From positions 1 to 29,511 of the forward strand of contig JAYPOZ010000052.1 in NCBI GenBank assembly GCA_038131165.1: a stretch of DNA of 29,511 nucleotides. Reading direction: 5' to 3'. Source of the stretch: UBA6544 sp038131165. Lineage in GTDB: Bacteria; Pseudomonadota; Alphaproteobacteria; UBA8366. The notes under the pieces were generated by a model that made no database searches, was not told where the DNA came from, and saw only the letters and a list, made by a program, of their open reading frames with translations. Made by a program: the position numbers and the translations under genes. Below, piece by piece: positions 1 through 8,235 of the stretch (position 1 is its first letter; every line of letters begins with the position of its first letter).

Positions 1-2
1 GC

Positions 3-62
3 GGTATTCTGTTGGCGGTGATGACTTGGTTCGGCGCCAATTCGGCGATCTTCTCCAACTGA
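3..62 (+). CDS. C-terminal tail of a possible membrane protein (partial)
   Basis: A 19-residue hydrophobic reading frame enters from the left edge and stops at TGA 60-62. It is rich in Gly, Leu, Ala, Trp and Phe, like the last transmembrane segment of a transporter. It would converge with the gamma-glutamyltransferase gene, whose stop lies 16 bases further on. The fragment is too short for a family assignment and could be a chance frame. Confidence 0.35.
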   Translation, partial: GILLAVMTWFGANSAIFSN

Positions 63-77
63 ATAATATCGCTCCCG

Positions 78-1685
78 TCAGACTTCGAGGGCCATGCCGT
101 CGCGACCGGGGTCGGCTCCTCCATCCCATTTGCCATCGTGAATTCGAATGCCGTGGACGCCGGCGAAGACGTAGCTGAACGGACTACGCGCCACGGGATA
201 CCCGCGCGCGATCAGCTCGTTCGTGACGAATTTCGGAATGCGGTTGCTGACGTCGATGGTGTTGCTGTTGGCCGTGAGGCGCGGCGCCGATACCGCTTCG
301 AGCATGGTCATGTCGAAGTCGAGCACATTCAGGATCGATTGCAGAACGCCCATTGTGATGAAAGTGCCGCCTGGCGCGCCGACCACGATATAAGGGTCGT
401 CTCCCTTGAATATGATCGTCGGGCACATGGCCGTGAAACGCCGTTTCCCCGGCAAGATCGACCCCGGTAACCCCGGCCGGGGATCGAACGCCCCCATGCA
501 GCCGTTATACATGAATCCAAGACCCTTTGTGACCACACCCGACGGCATGCCCAGCGAGTGCGTCATGGACACCGCATTGCCGTCGCCGTCGACGACCGTC
601 ACATGCGTGGTGTCTTTCGATTCCTCCGGCTGGCCGAATCGGACCACGTTGGCTTTCTCCCCGCGCTTGATCTTCTTCGCGAGTTCGGCGGCGTAGTCGC
701 GGTTTGTGAAGTCGGCGACCGGAACATCCTCGAACGCCGGGTCGCCCATCTTCCTATCCTTGTCGATGGTCGCCCATTTCATGGCCTCGGCAACGGTCGC
801 GATGTAGTCGGCGCTGTTGTGGCCCATGGCGCCGAGATCGAAATGCTCCAGAATATGCAGCATCTCCTGAATCATGACGCCGCCGCCGGGAGGTTGATTG
901 GAGGCCACTTTGTGGCCGCGATACTCCCCCCATACCGGTTCACTGCGCACGGTTCGGTAGGATCGCAGATCCTCCAGCGTCAGTAACCCGCCGTTCTCCT
1001 TCATGTCGGCTGCGATTTCTTCGCCGATTTCCCCCGAATAGAAAATGTCCGCGCCGTGATCGCGAATGCGCTCCAGTATACGCTTCATATCCGGGTTCTT
1101 GACGACGGAGCCGATCGGGTAGGTGTTGCCTTCGGCGTTGAAATAGATATCGCGGGCGGCGTCCGTGTGGCGCAGCTTATCGACCATCGCCATGCGGCCC
1201 ATGATGTTTGAAGCACTCCAGAACTCGTCGAAATGGGGCCGCACGGTGAAGCCTTCTTCCGCGTGATCGATGGCCGGCTGGACCACGTCCTTCCAGTCCA
1301 TCGTGCCGTATTCTTCGACCGCCTCGTAATAGGCCTTCAGGCTGCCCGGCGTCATGATCGATTCATAGCCGACTTCGTTCGCGCGGTTCTTCAAGATGAA
1401 TCCGAAGCCGTCGCGCGATTGAGATTCGATCTGGTCGAGCCACATGTCCGGTGTGGCGGCGGCAGGTGCTGTCGTATGAAAATCGATATAACCGTGATGG
1501 CCGCGCTTTGGCAGGAAAAGCTGGAGCGATCCGAACCCGGCGATACCGCACATCATGGGATCGACAACCGTCTGCACCAATGCGCAGGTGATCGCGGCGT
1601 CGACCGCGTTGCCGCCCTTCATCAAGGCGAGCGCCCCCGCTTCCACCGCTTCGGGCTGCGGCGCGCATACCATCCCGTGTGTCAT
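78..1685 (-). CDS. Gamma-glutamyltransferase family protein
   Basis: A 535-residue protein of the gamma-glutamyltranspeptidase family (N-terminal nucleophile hydrolases), which cleave or transfer gamma-glutamyl groups, for example from glutathione. The N-terminal GGNAVDAAIT block and the later PPGGG and GAPGGT glycine motifs are family landmarks. The autoprocessing site is visible as DTTHVTVVDGDGNAVS, where the first Thr of the TTH pair (about residue 359) would become the N-terminus and nucleophile of the small subunit. No signal peptide is visible, so it is probably cytoplasmic, unlike periplasmic E. coli Ggt. AAGGGAG precedes the ATG at good spacing. It lies 16 bases after the MetX-like hydrolase gene and is probably co-transcribed with it. 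The substrate cannot be read from the sequence; many such paralogues act on substrates other than glutathione. Confidence 0.9.
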   Translation of the reverse strand: MTHGMVCAPQPEAVEAGALALMKGGNAVDAAITCALVQTVVDPMMCGIAGFGSLQLFLPKRGHHGYIDFHTTAPAAATPDMWLDQIESQSRDGFGFILKNRANEVGYESIMTPGSLKAYYEAVEEYGTMDWKDVVQPAIDHAEEGFTVRPHFDEFWSASNIMGRMAMVDKLRHTDAARDIYFNAEGNTYPIGSVVKNPDMKRILERIRDHGADIFYSGEIGEEIAADMKENGGLLTLEDLRSYRTVRSEPVWGEYRGHKVASNQPPGGGVMIQEMLHILEHFDLGAMGHNSADYIATVAEAMKWATIDKDRKMGDPAFEDVPVADFTNRDYAAELAKKIKRGEKANVVRFGQPEESKDTTHVTVVDGDGNAVSMTHSLGMPSGVVTKGLGFMYNGCMGAFDPRPGLPGSILPGKRRFTAMCPTIIFKGDDPYIVVGAPGGTFITMGVLQSILNVLDFDMTMLEAVSAPRLTANSNTIDVSNRIPKFVTNELIARGYPVARSPFSYVFAGVHGIRIHDGKWDGGADPGRDGMALEV

Positions 1686-1701
1686 CCGTATAACTCCCTT
1701 C

Positions 1702-2757
1702 TTATTCCGCCGCCTCGGCGGGCAAGCGTGCGTGACGATCTAGGAAATCCTCTAACGCATCGCCCCATTTGGCCCAATCGACCGACGGCGCGCGATGGCC
1801 ATACGGCGAATCGAGCTCGAAGTAACTGGCGTCGACGCCGGCGACTTTCCGGATATGGGCAATCGTTGCTTCGCCCAAGTCCGGCCCGAAAAGGCTATCG
1901 GTCGTCGCGAGGACATAGAGCAAGGGGGCCGCGATACGAGCGGTCAGGGGTTTGGCGTCGAATTTCGTGGCGCATCGGCGCAAGGCTATCAGCGAATTCG
2001 GATCGAAGCCCGCGGCCCATGCGACGGCCTGCTCGCGCAATGCCGCTACGACGGCTGTCTCGTCGAGGCCCCGATCCCTCAGTTCGGCATCCACTCCGTA
2101 ATTGCGCAAGACGTTGGTCCGGAAATCGATCAGTGCCGCCTCGACGCCATCTCCGTTGTCGTAATGGTGGCCGCCGTTCCAGCCCGGGGCGGCTTCGAAA
2201 TGTCTGACCAACTCCCGTACCGTGCTCTCGTCGCCGCGGCCGGAAATGCCGGTGGCGACCGGCACCAAGGCCCGCATTCGATCCGGATGGGTCACGGCCC
2301 ATTGGAACGTCAGATAACCGCCATAGGAGTAGCCGACGACCGCGGCCAACTCGCCCGCACCCAAATGGTCGAGCAGCAGGCTATGGACTTCGATCATGTC
2401 CCGCGTCGTGATTTCCGGAAAATCGGGGCCATAAGGTTTGCCCGTTGCCGGATTGAGGCTTCTGGGCCCCGTCGTCCCGTAGGCCGATCCCAGCATATTG
2501 GGTGTGACGACAAAGTACCGGTCGGTATCGATCGCCCGCCCCGGACCAATGAGATTTTCCCACCATCCGGGATTGGCGTCACCGCCGCCCGCCGCATGCG
2601 GGCTCGATGTATATCCGTGCAGCAAAAGAATGGTGTTCTTCCCGGCGTTCGCCGGATCGCCATAGGTTTCGTAAGCAACGTCCAACCTCGGCAACGTTTC
2701 GCCGTTCTGCAGCAGAAAGTTTTCGCTTTCGAAATGGGCTGCGTTACCATCGCTCAT
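1702..2757 (-). CDS. MetX-like alpha/beta hydrolase (homoserine O-acetyltransferase family)
   Basis: A 351-residue alpha/beta-hydrolase-fold protein related to homoserine O-acetyltransferases. The N-terminal pattern (LPRLDVAYETYG followed by LLLHGYTSSPHA) and the long GPGRAIDTDRYFVVTPN segment are typical of the MetX superfamily. The nucleophile elbow is GYSYGG with Ser144; the probable acid Asp lies in TTDSLFGP and the His in YGHRAPSVDW. The usual MetX nucleophile motif differs somewhat (GGSMGG), and many such homologues are hydrolases rather than methionine-pathway acyltransferases, so I do not call it metX. It is the first gene of a two-gene minus-strand unit with the gamma-glutamyltransferase. 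No strong ribosome binding site is visible before the ATG. Confidence 0.8.
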   Translation of the reverse strand: MSDGNAAHFESENFLLQNGETLPRLDVAYETYGDPANAGKNTILLLHGYTSSPHAAGGGDANPGWWENLIGPGRAIDTDRYFVVTPNMLGSAYGTTGPRSLNPATGKPYGPDFPEITTRDMIEVHSLLLDHLGAGELAAVVGYSYGGYLTFQWAVTHPDRMRALVPVATGISGRGDESTVRELVRHFEAAPGWNGGHHYDNGDGVEAALIDFRTNVLRNYGVDAELRDRGLDETAVVAALREQAVAWAAGFDPNSLIALRRCATKFDAKPLTARIAAPLLYVLATTDSLFGPDLGEATIAHIRKVAGVDASYFELDSPYGHRAPSVDWAKWGDALEDFLDRHARLPAEAAE

Positions 2758-2868
2758 GGAATGGGCCCCAGTATTGTTTTCGCGTCCACCGGCGGTTACT
2801 ACCTAATCTAGCGCAGCTCCGGCGATGGGACACGTTTCGTCGATCGCCCCACGGCAAGGGAGGGAAAA

Positions 2869-3473
2869 TTGGACAAACTCGATAAATGGCAGGGCTTTAT
2901 CCCGGACGACGAGATCGAAGCCTATCGCAAGGGCGCTTTCGGCCGGAAGATCGGATATGGCGCCCGGCCGGCCCTGTTGAACATCGATACCACCCTGATG
3001 TTCGTCGACCCCGCTTTTCCGCAATGCGGGGCGGAAGACCCCGCGCTGATCGCGGCGTTGACTGAAATTACCGAGACGTTCCGCGCCCTCGATTTGCCGA
3101 TATATTACAGCCGTCGCGATGACCGACGGCTTCCGGTCCAGCGCGGTATCTGGAATCTCAAACTCGGCATCGCCGACGACGCGATCTATAGCGAGGACCC
3201 GCGCGCGGACGAGTGGCCGGAAGCCTACGCGCCGCGTGAAGGAAAGGACGTCATCGTCTTTAAGAACAAACCGTCCTGTTTTTTCGAAACACCGCTTGAA
3301 TCCTGGTTGCGCTACGACGGCATCGATACGCTGATCGTGGTCGGTGTCTCGACAAGCGGCTGCATTCGCGCGGCGGTCGTCGATGCCTTTTCGCACAATT
3401 TCCGGGTCATCGTGCCGGAGGAAGCGGTCGGCGACCGGAGCGCCAGCGCGCATCGCGCGAATCTCTTCGATAT
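2869..3473 (+). CDS. Isochorismatase-family cysteine hydrolase (3' end in assembly gap)
   Basis: About 201 residues are visible before the gap. The protein belongs to the isochorismatase-like cysteine hydrolases, close in style to N-carbamoylsarcosine amidase-type enzymes. The probable triad is an Asp in NIDTTLMFVD, the Lys in FKNKPSCFF and the nucleophile Cys in VGVSTSGCIRAAVVDAF. The stretch FRVIVPEEAVGDRSASAH is also typical. The start is TTG at 2869, preceded by AAGGGAGG at good spacing; no better ATG exists. The frame appears to run into purC only because the 100 N happen to keep the frame. The family normally ends 10-30 residues after the last visible segment, so only the C-terminus is missing. 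The substrate is unknown. Confidence 0.85.
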
Positions 3474-3573
3474 NNNNNNNNNNNNNNNNNNNNNNNNNNN
3501 NNNNNNNNNNNNNNNNNNNNNNNNNNNNNNNNNNNNNNNNNNNNNNNNNNNNNNNNNNNNNNNNNNNNNNNNN
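3474..3573. other. Assembly gap (100 N)
   Basis: A run of exactly 100 N, the conventional filler for a gap of unknown length. It hides the end of the isochorismatase-like gene and the start of purC. Any ORF crossing it is an artefact. Confidence 0.99.
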
Positions 3574-4437
3574 GTCATGATCGCGACGGACCGGCAATCG
3601 GCCTTCGATATCGTTTTGGCGGCAGTCCCCTACAAGGGTCAGGTCCTGAACGAGACGGCGCGGTTTTGGTTCGAGAAGACGGGGGATATCTGTCCCAACC
3701 ACGTGATCGATTATCCGGATCCCAATGTCGCGGTTGCGAGACGGCTCGATATGCTGCCGATCGAAATGGTGGTGCGCGATTATCTGACCGGTTCGACGGA
3801 AACGAGCATCTGGCCGATGTACGCGCGCGGGGAGCGCTCCATGTACGGGCACGAATTTCCGGACGGGCTGGTGCGCAACCAGGCGCTGCCGGGGACGATC
3901 CTGACCCCCACGACCAAGTCGGACATCGGCGGGCACGATGCGCCGATCACGGCCGCGGAGATCGTCGAACGCGACATTCTCTCGCAAAAGACCTGGGACG
4001 AGCTGGCGGAGCTGAGCCTGGCGGTTTTCGCTCGTGGGAAGGAAATCGCGGCCGCCAATGGCCTCATTCTCGTCGATACCAAGTACGAATTCGGTGTCGA
4101 CGAAGATGGCCGGATCACCTTGGCCGACGAAGTCCACACGCCGGATTCAAGCCGGTACTGGATGGCCGATAGCTATGCGGAGAGGATGGCGGCGGGCGAG
4201 AACCCGGTAAGTCTCGACAAGGAATTCCTCCGCCTGTGGATCACAGAGCGGTGCGATCCCTACAAGGACCCCGTCCCCGAAATACCCGCGGAAACCTTGA
4301 TCGAATTCAGCGAGAAATATGTGAAACTCTACGAGACCGTCACGGGCCACACCTTTCAAAAACCGGCGCTCGACAGTCCCGTTCGCGATCGCGTCCGGCG
4401 GAACCTGGCAAAGGCGCTGCCTGAGTATTTCGCGTAA
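3574..4437 (+). CDS. purC: Phosphoribosylaminoimidazole-succinocarboxamide synthase, long type (5' end in gap)
   Basis: SAICAR synthase joins aspartate to CAIR in purine biosynthesis using ATP. The visible 287 residues begin inside the conserved TDRQSAFD segment, so about 40 N-terminal residues lie in the gap. Clear family signatures follow: LPIEMVVRDYLTGST, FPDGLVRNQ, LTPTTKSDIGGHDAPI, NGLILVDTKYEFG, and DEVHTPDSSRYW near the aspartate/CAIR site. The layout and the C-terminal extension resemble the longer form shared with yeast Ade1 and found in some alphaproteobacteria, rather than the roughly 240-residue E. coli form. Nine bases separate its stop from the haloalkane dehalogenase gene, suggesting co-transcription. 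Its position next to non-purine genes is unusual. Confidence 0.93.
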   Translation, partial: VMIATDRQSAFDIVLAAVPYKGQVLNETARFWFEKTGDICPNHVIDYPDPNVAVARRLDMLPIEMVVRDYLTGSTETSIWPMYARGERSMYGHEFPDGLVRNQALPGTILTPTTKSDIGGHDAPITAAEIVERDILSQKTWDELAELSLAVFARGKEIAAANGLILVDTKYEFGVDEDGRITLADEVHTPDSSRYWMADSYAERMAAGENPVSLDKEFLRLWITERCDPYKDPVPEIPAETLIEFSEKYVKLYETVTGHTFQKPALDSPVRDRVRRNLAKALPEYFA

Positions 4438-4446
4438 GGCCCCGCA

Positions 4447-5322
4447 ATGTCCCCAGAGTTGAAATACGCGAAGAGAAAGGCCTCCGTGAACGGCCTGACG
4501 ATGGCCTATGTCGATGAGGGCGAAGGCGATCCGATCGTCTTTCTGCACGGCAATCCGACGTCTTCGTATCTGTGGCGCAATATCCTGCCGTATCTGGAGG
4601 GGCGGGGCCGCCTGCTCGCGCCAGACCTGATCGGCATGGGGGATTCGGACCCTCTGCCGGACAGCGGTCCCGGGCGCTACCGCTTCGTCGAGCACCGCGA
4701 GTATCTGGATGCCCTGTTGGAGCAGTTGGAGGTACGGGAGAACGTCACCCTGGTGATCCACGACTGGGGCTCGGCATTGGGGTTCGATTGGGCGCGGCGG
4801 CACCCGGATGCAGTGAAGGGCATCGCCTATATGGAAGGGATTGTCCGGCCGATTCCGGTCGAGGACTGGCCCGATCAAAGCCGCAAGGTGTTCTTGGCGA
4901 TGCGGTCGGAGGCCGGCGAGGAAATGGTGCTGCAGAAGAATTTCTTCGTCGAGATGCTGTTGCCGCATGCGATCTTGCGGAAATTGAGCGATGCGGAGAT
5001 GGATGAATACCGCCGGCCCTTTCGGGAGGCGGGCGAGGCGCGCCGCCCGACCCTGACCTGGCCGCGCGAAATTCCGCTCGGCGGCGCGCCCGCCGATGTC
5101 GTCGAGATCGTGGCGAGCTACGCCGAATGGCTCTCAGGCTCGCAGATTCCGAAGCTCTTCATCAACGCGGAACCCGGCGCGATCCTGATCGGCAATCAGC
5201 GCGAATTCTGCCGCACCTGGCCGAACCAGACCGAAGTGACGGTCAAAGGGCACCATTTCATCCAGGAAGATTCCCCCGACGAGATCGGCGCCGCTTTGCT
5301 CGATTGGTATTCGGACCTGTAA
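4447..5322 (+). CDS. Haloalkane dehalogenase, HLD-II-like
   Basis: A 291-residue alpha/beta hydrolase with the full haloalkane dehalogenase catalytic set, which hydrolyses carbon-halogen bonds to an alcohol and halide. The nucleophile is Asp106 in HDWGSALGFDWA, with halide-binding Trp107 beside it. The second halide-stabilising residue is Asn36 in HGNPTSSYLW. The acid is Glu130 in YMEGIVRP, the arrangement of the HLD-II group (DhaA, LinB), and the base is His270 in GHHFIQEDSPDEIG. D106 and E130 fall at the same numbers as in Rhodococcus DhaA. AAGG overlapping the purC stop supports the ATG. The presence of all five residues makes real dehalogenase activity likely; the substrate range is unknown. 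It converges on the class V PLP enzyme gene with 6 bases between stops. Confidence 0.9.
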   Translation: MSPELKYAKRKASVNGLTMAYVDEGEGDPIVFLHGNPTSSYLWRNILPYLEGRGRLLAPDLIGMGDSDPLPDSGPGRYRFVEHREYLDALLEQLEVRENVTLVIHDWGSALGFDWARRHPDAVKGIAYMEGIVRPIPVEDWPDQSRKVFLAMRSEAGEEMVLQKNFFVEMLLPHAILRKLSDAEMDEYRRPFREAGEARRPTLTWPREIPLGGAPADVVEIVASYAEWLSGSQIPKLFINAEPGAILIGNQREFCRTWPNQTEVTVKGHHFIQEDSPDEIGAALLDWYSDL

Positions 5323-5328
5323 CGCCCC

Positions 5329-6549
5329 TCAGGCGGCGGCTCGCTTGTCCCGCCAGGATTTCGCCAGCGCCAGTGTCCGCGATACATCGTCTTCGGTATT
5401 GTACAAATGCAATGACAGCCGGATGAGGCCCTTGCGGATCGAATGCTGCAGGCCGTGTTCCGAGAAATACGCCGAAAGCGATGCCATTTCCGTATCGTCC
5501 GTCGCATCGTGACCGCCGGCGCCGTAACGGCCGACGCACAGCAGGCTGGTGAGATGACCGCCGGGCGCACCGCCGGCGATGGGTAGGTCCAAGTCGATCA
5601 ACCCCTCGGCAAGACGCCGCGTCAGGGTGCCGACATGGGTCTCTATCGCCGGCAGGCCGACACCGTTCAGATAGTCGATCGAGGCCGCCGCGGCGGCGGC
5701 GCCGACATAGTTGTGATTGCCGAGGTCGAAGCGCCTCGCGCCCGGCATGAGGCGGTAATTGTCGGATCCGAGGGAGGCCTCGTGCGCGCCCTCTCCGAGA
5801 TCGACGCCGAAACGGGCCAGATAGACCGGCGTTATCCGCTCGGCCCATTCGCGCCGGCAATACAGCAGGCCCATGCCGTAGAGGCCGAGCAGGCCTTTCT
5901 GCGTGGAAACCGCAAGCCCGTCGATCTGCAAGGCCTCGACATCCGTATCGACGATGCCGACGGACTGCACGCCGTCGACCAGAAAAAAGGCGCCGTGTGC
6001 CCGGCAGGCGGCGCCCAGCGGGGCGAGATCGGTTCGAAATCCCGGGGAAAAGCTGACCGAGGCGACGCTGACGCACCGGGTCCGCTCGTCCATGGCCGCG
6101 ATCATCGCTTCGACCGGCATATGGCCGTTGTCGCCCGGTACGGTCCGGACTTCGACACCGAGGCGTTCGCGCAGATGCAGCCAGGGATAGACATTGTTCG
6201 GGTGTTCCAATTCGGCGCACAACACCACGTTGTCGCCGGCCCGCAGGTCCAATGCCGCGACGACGGCGTTGAGACCTTCGGACACGTTCTTGGTGATCGC
6301 GATCTCCTCGGTGTCCGCATGGATCATGCGCGCGAAGCCGCTGCGGGCGCGCTCGACCGACGCGAACATGGCATCCTTGTCGCCGGTGCCGTTCATTCCG
6401 TGATCGAGGGCGGCGTCAACCGCTTCGCGGGCGCAACGCGGTGTCAGCCCCCGTGCGGCACAATTCAGGTAAATCCGATCCTGCGCTCCCGGAAATTGAT
6501 GAGCGATTTCGTCTAGGTCGAGCGGCATCGCGGTGCGCCCCTTCTGCAT
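5329..6549 (-). CDS. Class V PLP-dependent enzyme (cysteine-desulfurase fold, no catalytic Cys)
   Basis: A 406-residue fold-type I enzyme of the class V aminotransferase family. The PLP-binding Lys is K218 in STQKGLLGLYGMG and the ring-contacting Asp lies in FLVDGVQSVG. The C-terminal block GLIRLSLHLYNTEDDV matches the SufS/CsdB-like end of the family, but the RxGHHC segment that carries the persulfide-forming Cys in desulfurases is replaced by sequence without Cys. It is therefore probably not a cysteine desulfurase; isopenicillin N epimerase-like enzymes, C-S lyases (EgtE-like) and C-Se lyases belong to the same superfamily. GAGGGA before the ATG at 6549 supports this start. It is divergent from the selenium-locus importer genes, which makes a role in seleno- or thio-compound metabolism possible but unproven. 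Confidence 0.82.
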   Translation of the reverse strand: MQKGRTAMPLDLDEIAHQFPGAQDRIYLNCAARGLTPRCAREAVDAALDHGMNGTGDKDAMFASVERARSGFARMIHADTEEIAITKNVSEGLNAVVAALDLRAGDNVVLCAELEHPNNVYPWLHLRERLGVEVRTVPGDNGHMPVEAMIAAMDERTRCVSVASVSFSPGFRTDLAPLGAACRAHGAFFLVDGVQSVGIVDTDVEALQIDGLAVSTQKGLLGLYGMGLLYCRREWAERITPVYLARFGVDLGEGAHEASLGSDNYRLMPGARRFDLGNHNYVGAAAAAASIDYLNGVGLPAIETHVGTLTRRLAEGLIDLDLPIAGGAPGGHLTSLLCVGRYGAGGHDATDDTEMASLSAYFSEHGLQHSIRKGLIRLSLHLYNTEDDVSRTLALAKSWRDKRAAA

Positions 6550-6709
6550 TGTGGTCCCTCAAACAATCTAGGCCGGACGCTCGGTTTTCGATAGAGGGGG
6601 GCAATAGGTTTCTATTAGGTCTGTATCCCGGCGTGGTGGCGTATTAATGTATGGACAGTCAGAGATGGAGCGTATGCACGCGCGCAAACCAATTTACGTG
6701 GAGCATTCT
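6550..6709. promoter_or_regulatory. Divergent intergenic region between the PLP enzyme and importer genes
   Basis: This 160-base region must hold promoters for both the class V PLP gene (leftward) and the importer operon (rightward). A short inverted repeat AATAG-gttt-CTATT lies at 6603-6616, and an AT-rich TATTAAT at 6641-6647 could be part of a -10 element, but no convincing -35 pairs with it. I see no riboswitch or RNA gene. Confidence 0.35.
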
Positions 6710-7567
6710 ATGTTGAAAAAAGCAGCACTCGGCCTGGCGATGGCCGTTGCGATGACGGCGCCGGCGCTTGCCGACAGCTTCGTCTTCACCGCCATTCCGG
6801 ATCAGGACGAGACGCGTCTGAAAGAGCGTTTCGGCAAGGTCGCCACTTACCTCTCCGAGAAGCTTGGCGTCGATGTGAAGTATATTCCGGTCAAGTCCTA
6901 TGCGGCGGCGGTGACGGCGTTCCGCAACAATCAGGTGCAGCTGGCGTGGTTCGGGGGTCTTTCGGGCGTGCGTGCGCGTGCCGCCGTGCCGGGTTCGGTC
7001 GCGATCGCGCAGGGGTATGAAGATCAATTCTTCGTCACCTATTTCATCGCGAATACCAAGACGGGTCTTGGTGAGAGCAAGGACTTTCCCAAGGGCATCG
7101 CGGGCAAGACCTTCACGTTCGGCTCGAAAGGGTCCACGTCGGGGCGCTTGATGCCCGAGTTCCATATCCGTGAAGCGTTCGGCAAGTCTCCGGACGATGT
7201 CTTCAGCCGCGTCGGTTTTTCCGGCGACCACTCGCGCACATTGCAGTTGGTGCAGTCGGGCGCCTACGAGGTCGGCGCGCTGAACTTCAAGACGTTCGAC
7301 ACGGAGAAGGAGCAGGGGAAGGTCGACGATTCGAAGGTGAAGATCATCTGGAAGACGCCGCCCTATCCGGATTATCAGTGGACGATCCGCGGCGACGCCG
7401 ACAAGATGTTCGGCGCGGGTTTCGCCGATAAGGTCAAGACGGCGCTTCTCGGCATGAAGGATCCCGATCTTCTCAAGGCGTTTCCGCGCAAGAGTTTTGT
7501 GCCGGCATCGAACGACGACTACCAATCTATTCTGGATACGGCGAAGTCGATCGGCCTAATCGACTGA
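6710..7567 (+). CDS. PhnD-like periplasmic binding protein, putative selenium-oxyanion ABC importer
   Basis: A 285-residue periplasmic substrate-binding protein of the phosphate/phosphonate (PhnD) superfamily. The ATG at 6710 is chosen because a GGAG sits just upstream and a clean signal peptide follows (MLKK, a hydrophobic core, then APALA-DS with cleavage near residue 21); the longer in-frame start would bury it. Landmarks are the FTAIPDQDETRLKERF start, the NNQVQLAWFGGLSG ligand-loop region and GSKGSTSGRLMPEF. This type of PhnD relative is annotated in protein families as a putative selenate transporter component because of its association with selenium genes, and here it heads a cluster with SelD, SenB and SenA. 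Uptake of selenate or selenite is inferred from that context; phosphonate or another oxyanion cannot be excluded. Its stop TGA is at 7565-7567, 2 bases before the ATPase GTG start. Confidence 0.85.
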   Translation: MLKKAALGLAMAVAMTAPALADSFVFTAIPDQDETRLKERFGKVATYLSEKLGVDVKYIPVKSYAAAVTAFRNNQVQLAWFGGLSGVRARAAVPGSVAIAQGYEDQFFVTYFIANTKTGLGESKDFPKGIAGKTFTFGSKGSTSGRLMPEFHIREAFGKSPDDVFSRVGFSGDHSRTLQLVQSGAYEVGALNFKTFDTEKEQGKVDDSKVKIIWKTPPYPDYQWTIRGDADKMFGAGFADKVKTALLGMKDPDLLKAFPRKSFVPASNDDYQSILDTAKSIGLID

Positions 7568-7569
7568 TC

Positions 7570-8235
7570 GTGTTCGACCTGAGGGATGCCACCGTCAGTT
7601 ACGACGGTAATGTCGTTCTTGACGGAATTTCCCTGAGAATCGGTCTCGGCGAACGAGTTGCATTGGTCGGGCGGAGCGGTGTGGGTAAATCCACGCTGCT
7701 CAACCTGCTGTTCGAGCAACGCCGGGAAACCGCCGCCTTGGTGCCGCAGGATCCGGGGCTCGTGCGCTCTCTCTCCGTCTTTCACAACGTATTCATGGGG
7801 CGGCTGAGCCTGAACTCGGTCGGATATAACCTCCTTAATCTCGTCTGGCCCCGGAAATCCGAGGTGGATGCGGTGCGCGACGTGCTGGTTTCTCTCGAGT
7901 TGGAAGAGAAATTGTTCGAACCGGCGGGAGAGCTCTCGGGCGGCCAGCAACAGCGAACCTCCGTCGCGCGGGCGCTGTTCCGCGACGGCGACGCCCTGCT
8001 GGCGGACGAACCCGTCTCCTCTGTCGACGAGCATCAGTCGCGCGCGGTGCTGGCGTCGATCAACGCGGTCTACGAGACGACGGTGCTCGCGATGCACGAT
8101 GTCGATCTGGCGCTCGCCTATTGCACCCGGATCGTCGGTCTCGACGGCGGGAAAATCGTTTTGGACGCACCCGCCGATCGGATGACCAGGGCCGATCTGA
8201 TGCCGCTCTATAAAAGCGAGACTCCAGGGGCATGA
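7570..8235 (+). CDS. ABC transporter ATP-binding protein (importer)
   Basis: A 221-residue ABC ATPase, PhnC-like but short. Walker A is GRSGVGKST (residues 34-42, Lys40), the signature motif is LSGGQQQR (from 122), Walker B is DALLADEP (catalytic Glu147) and the H-loop is His176 in LAMHDVD. The Q-loop lies in LVPQDPGL. It starts with GTG at 7570, two bases after the binding-protein stop, and ends in an ATGA overlap with the permease gene, so the three genes are translationally coupled. It powers the importer at the cytoplasmic face of the inner membrane. Confidence 0.9.
   Translation: MFDLRDATVSYDGNVVLDGISLRIGLGERVALVGRSGVGKSTLLNLLFEQRRETAALVPQDPGLVRSLSVFHNVFMGRLSLNSVGYNLLNLVWPRKSEVDAVRDVLVSLELEEKLFEPAGELSGGQQQRTSVARALFRDGDALLADEPVSSVDEHQSRAVLASINAVYETTVLAMHDVDLALAYCTRIVGLDGGKIVLDAPADRMTRADLMPLYKSETPGA

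Noticed and set aside
2869..4437. A continuous 522-residue isochorismatase-PurC fusion protein
   Set aside because: The frame crosses 100 N of filler; the two halves are complete-family neighbours on different sides of an assembly gap.
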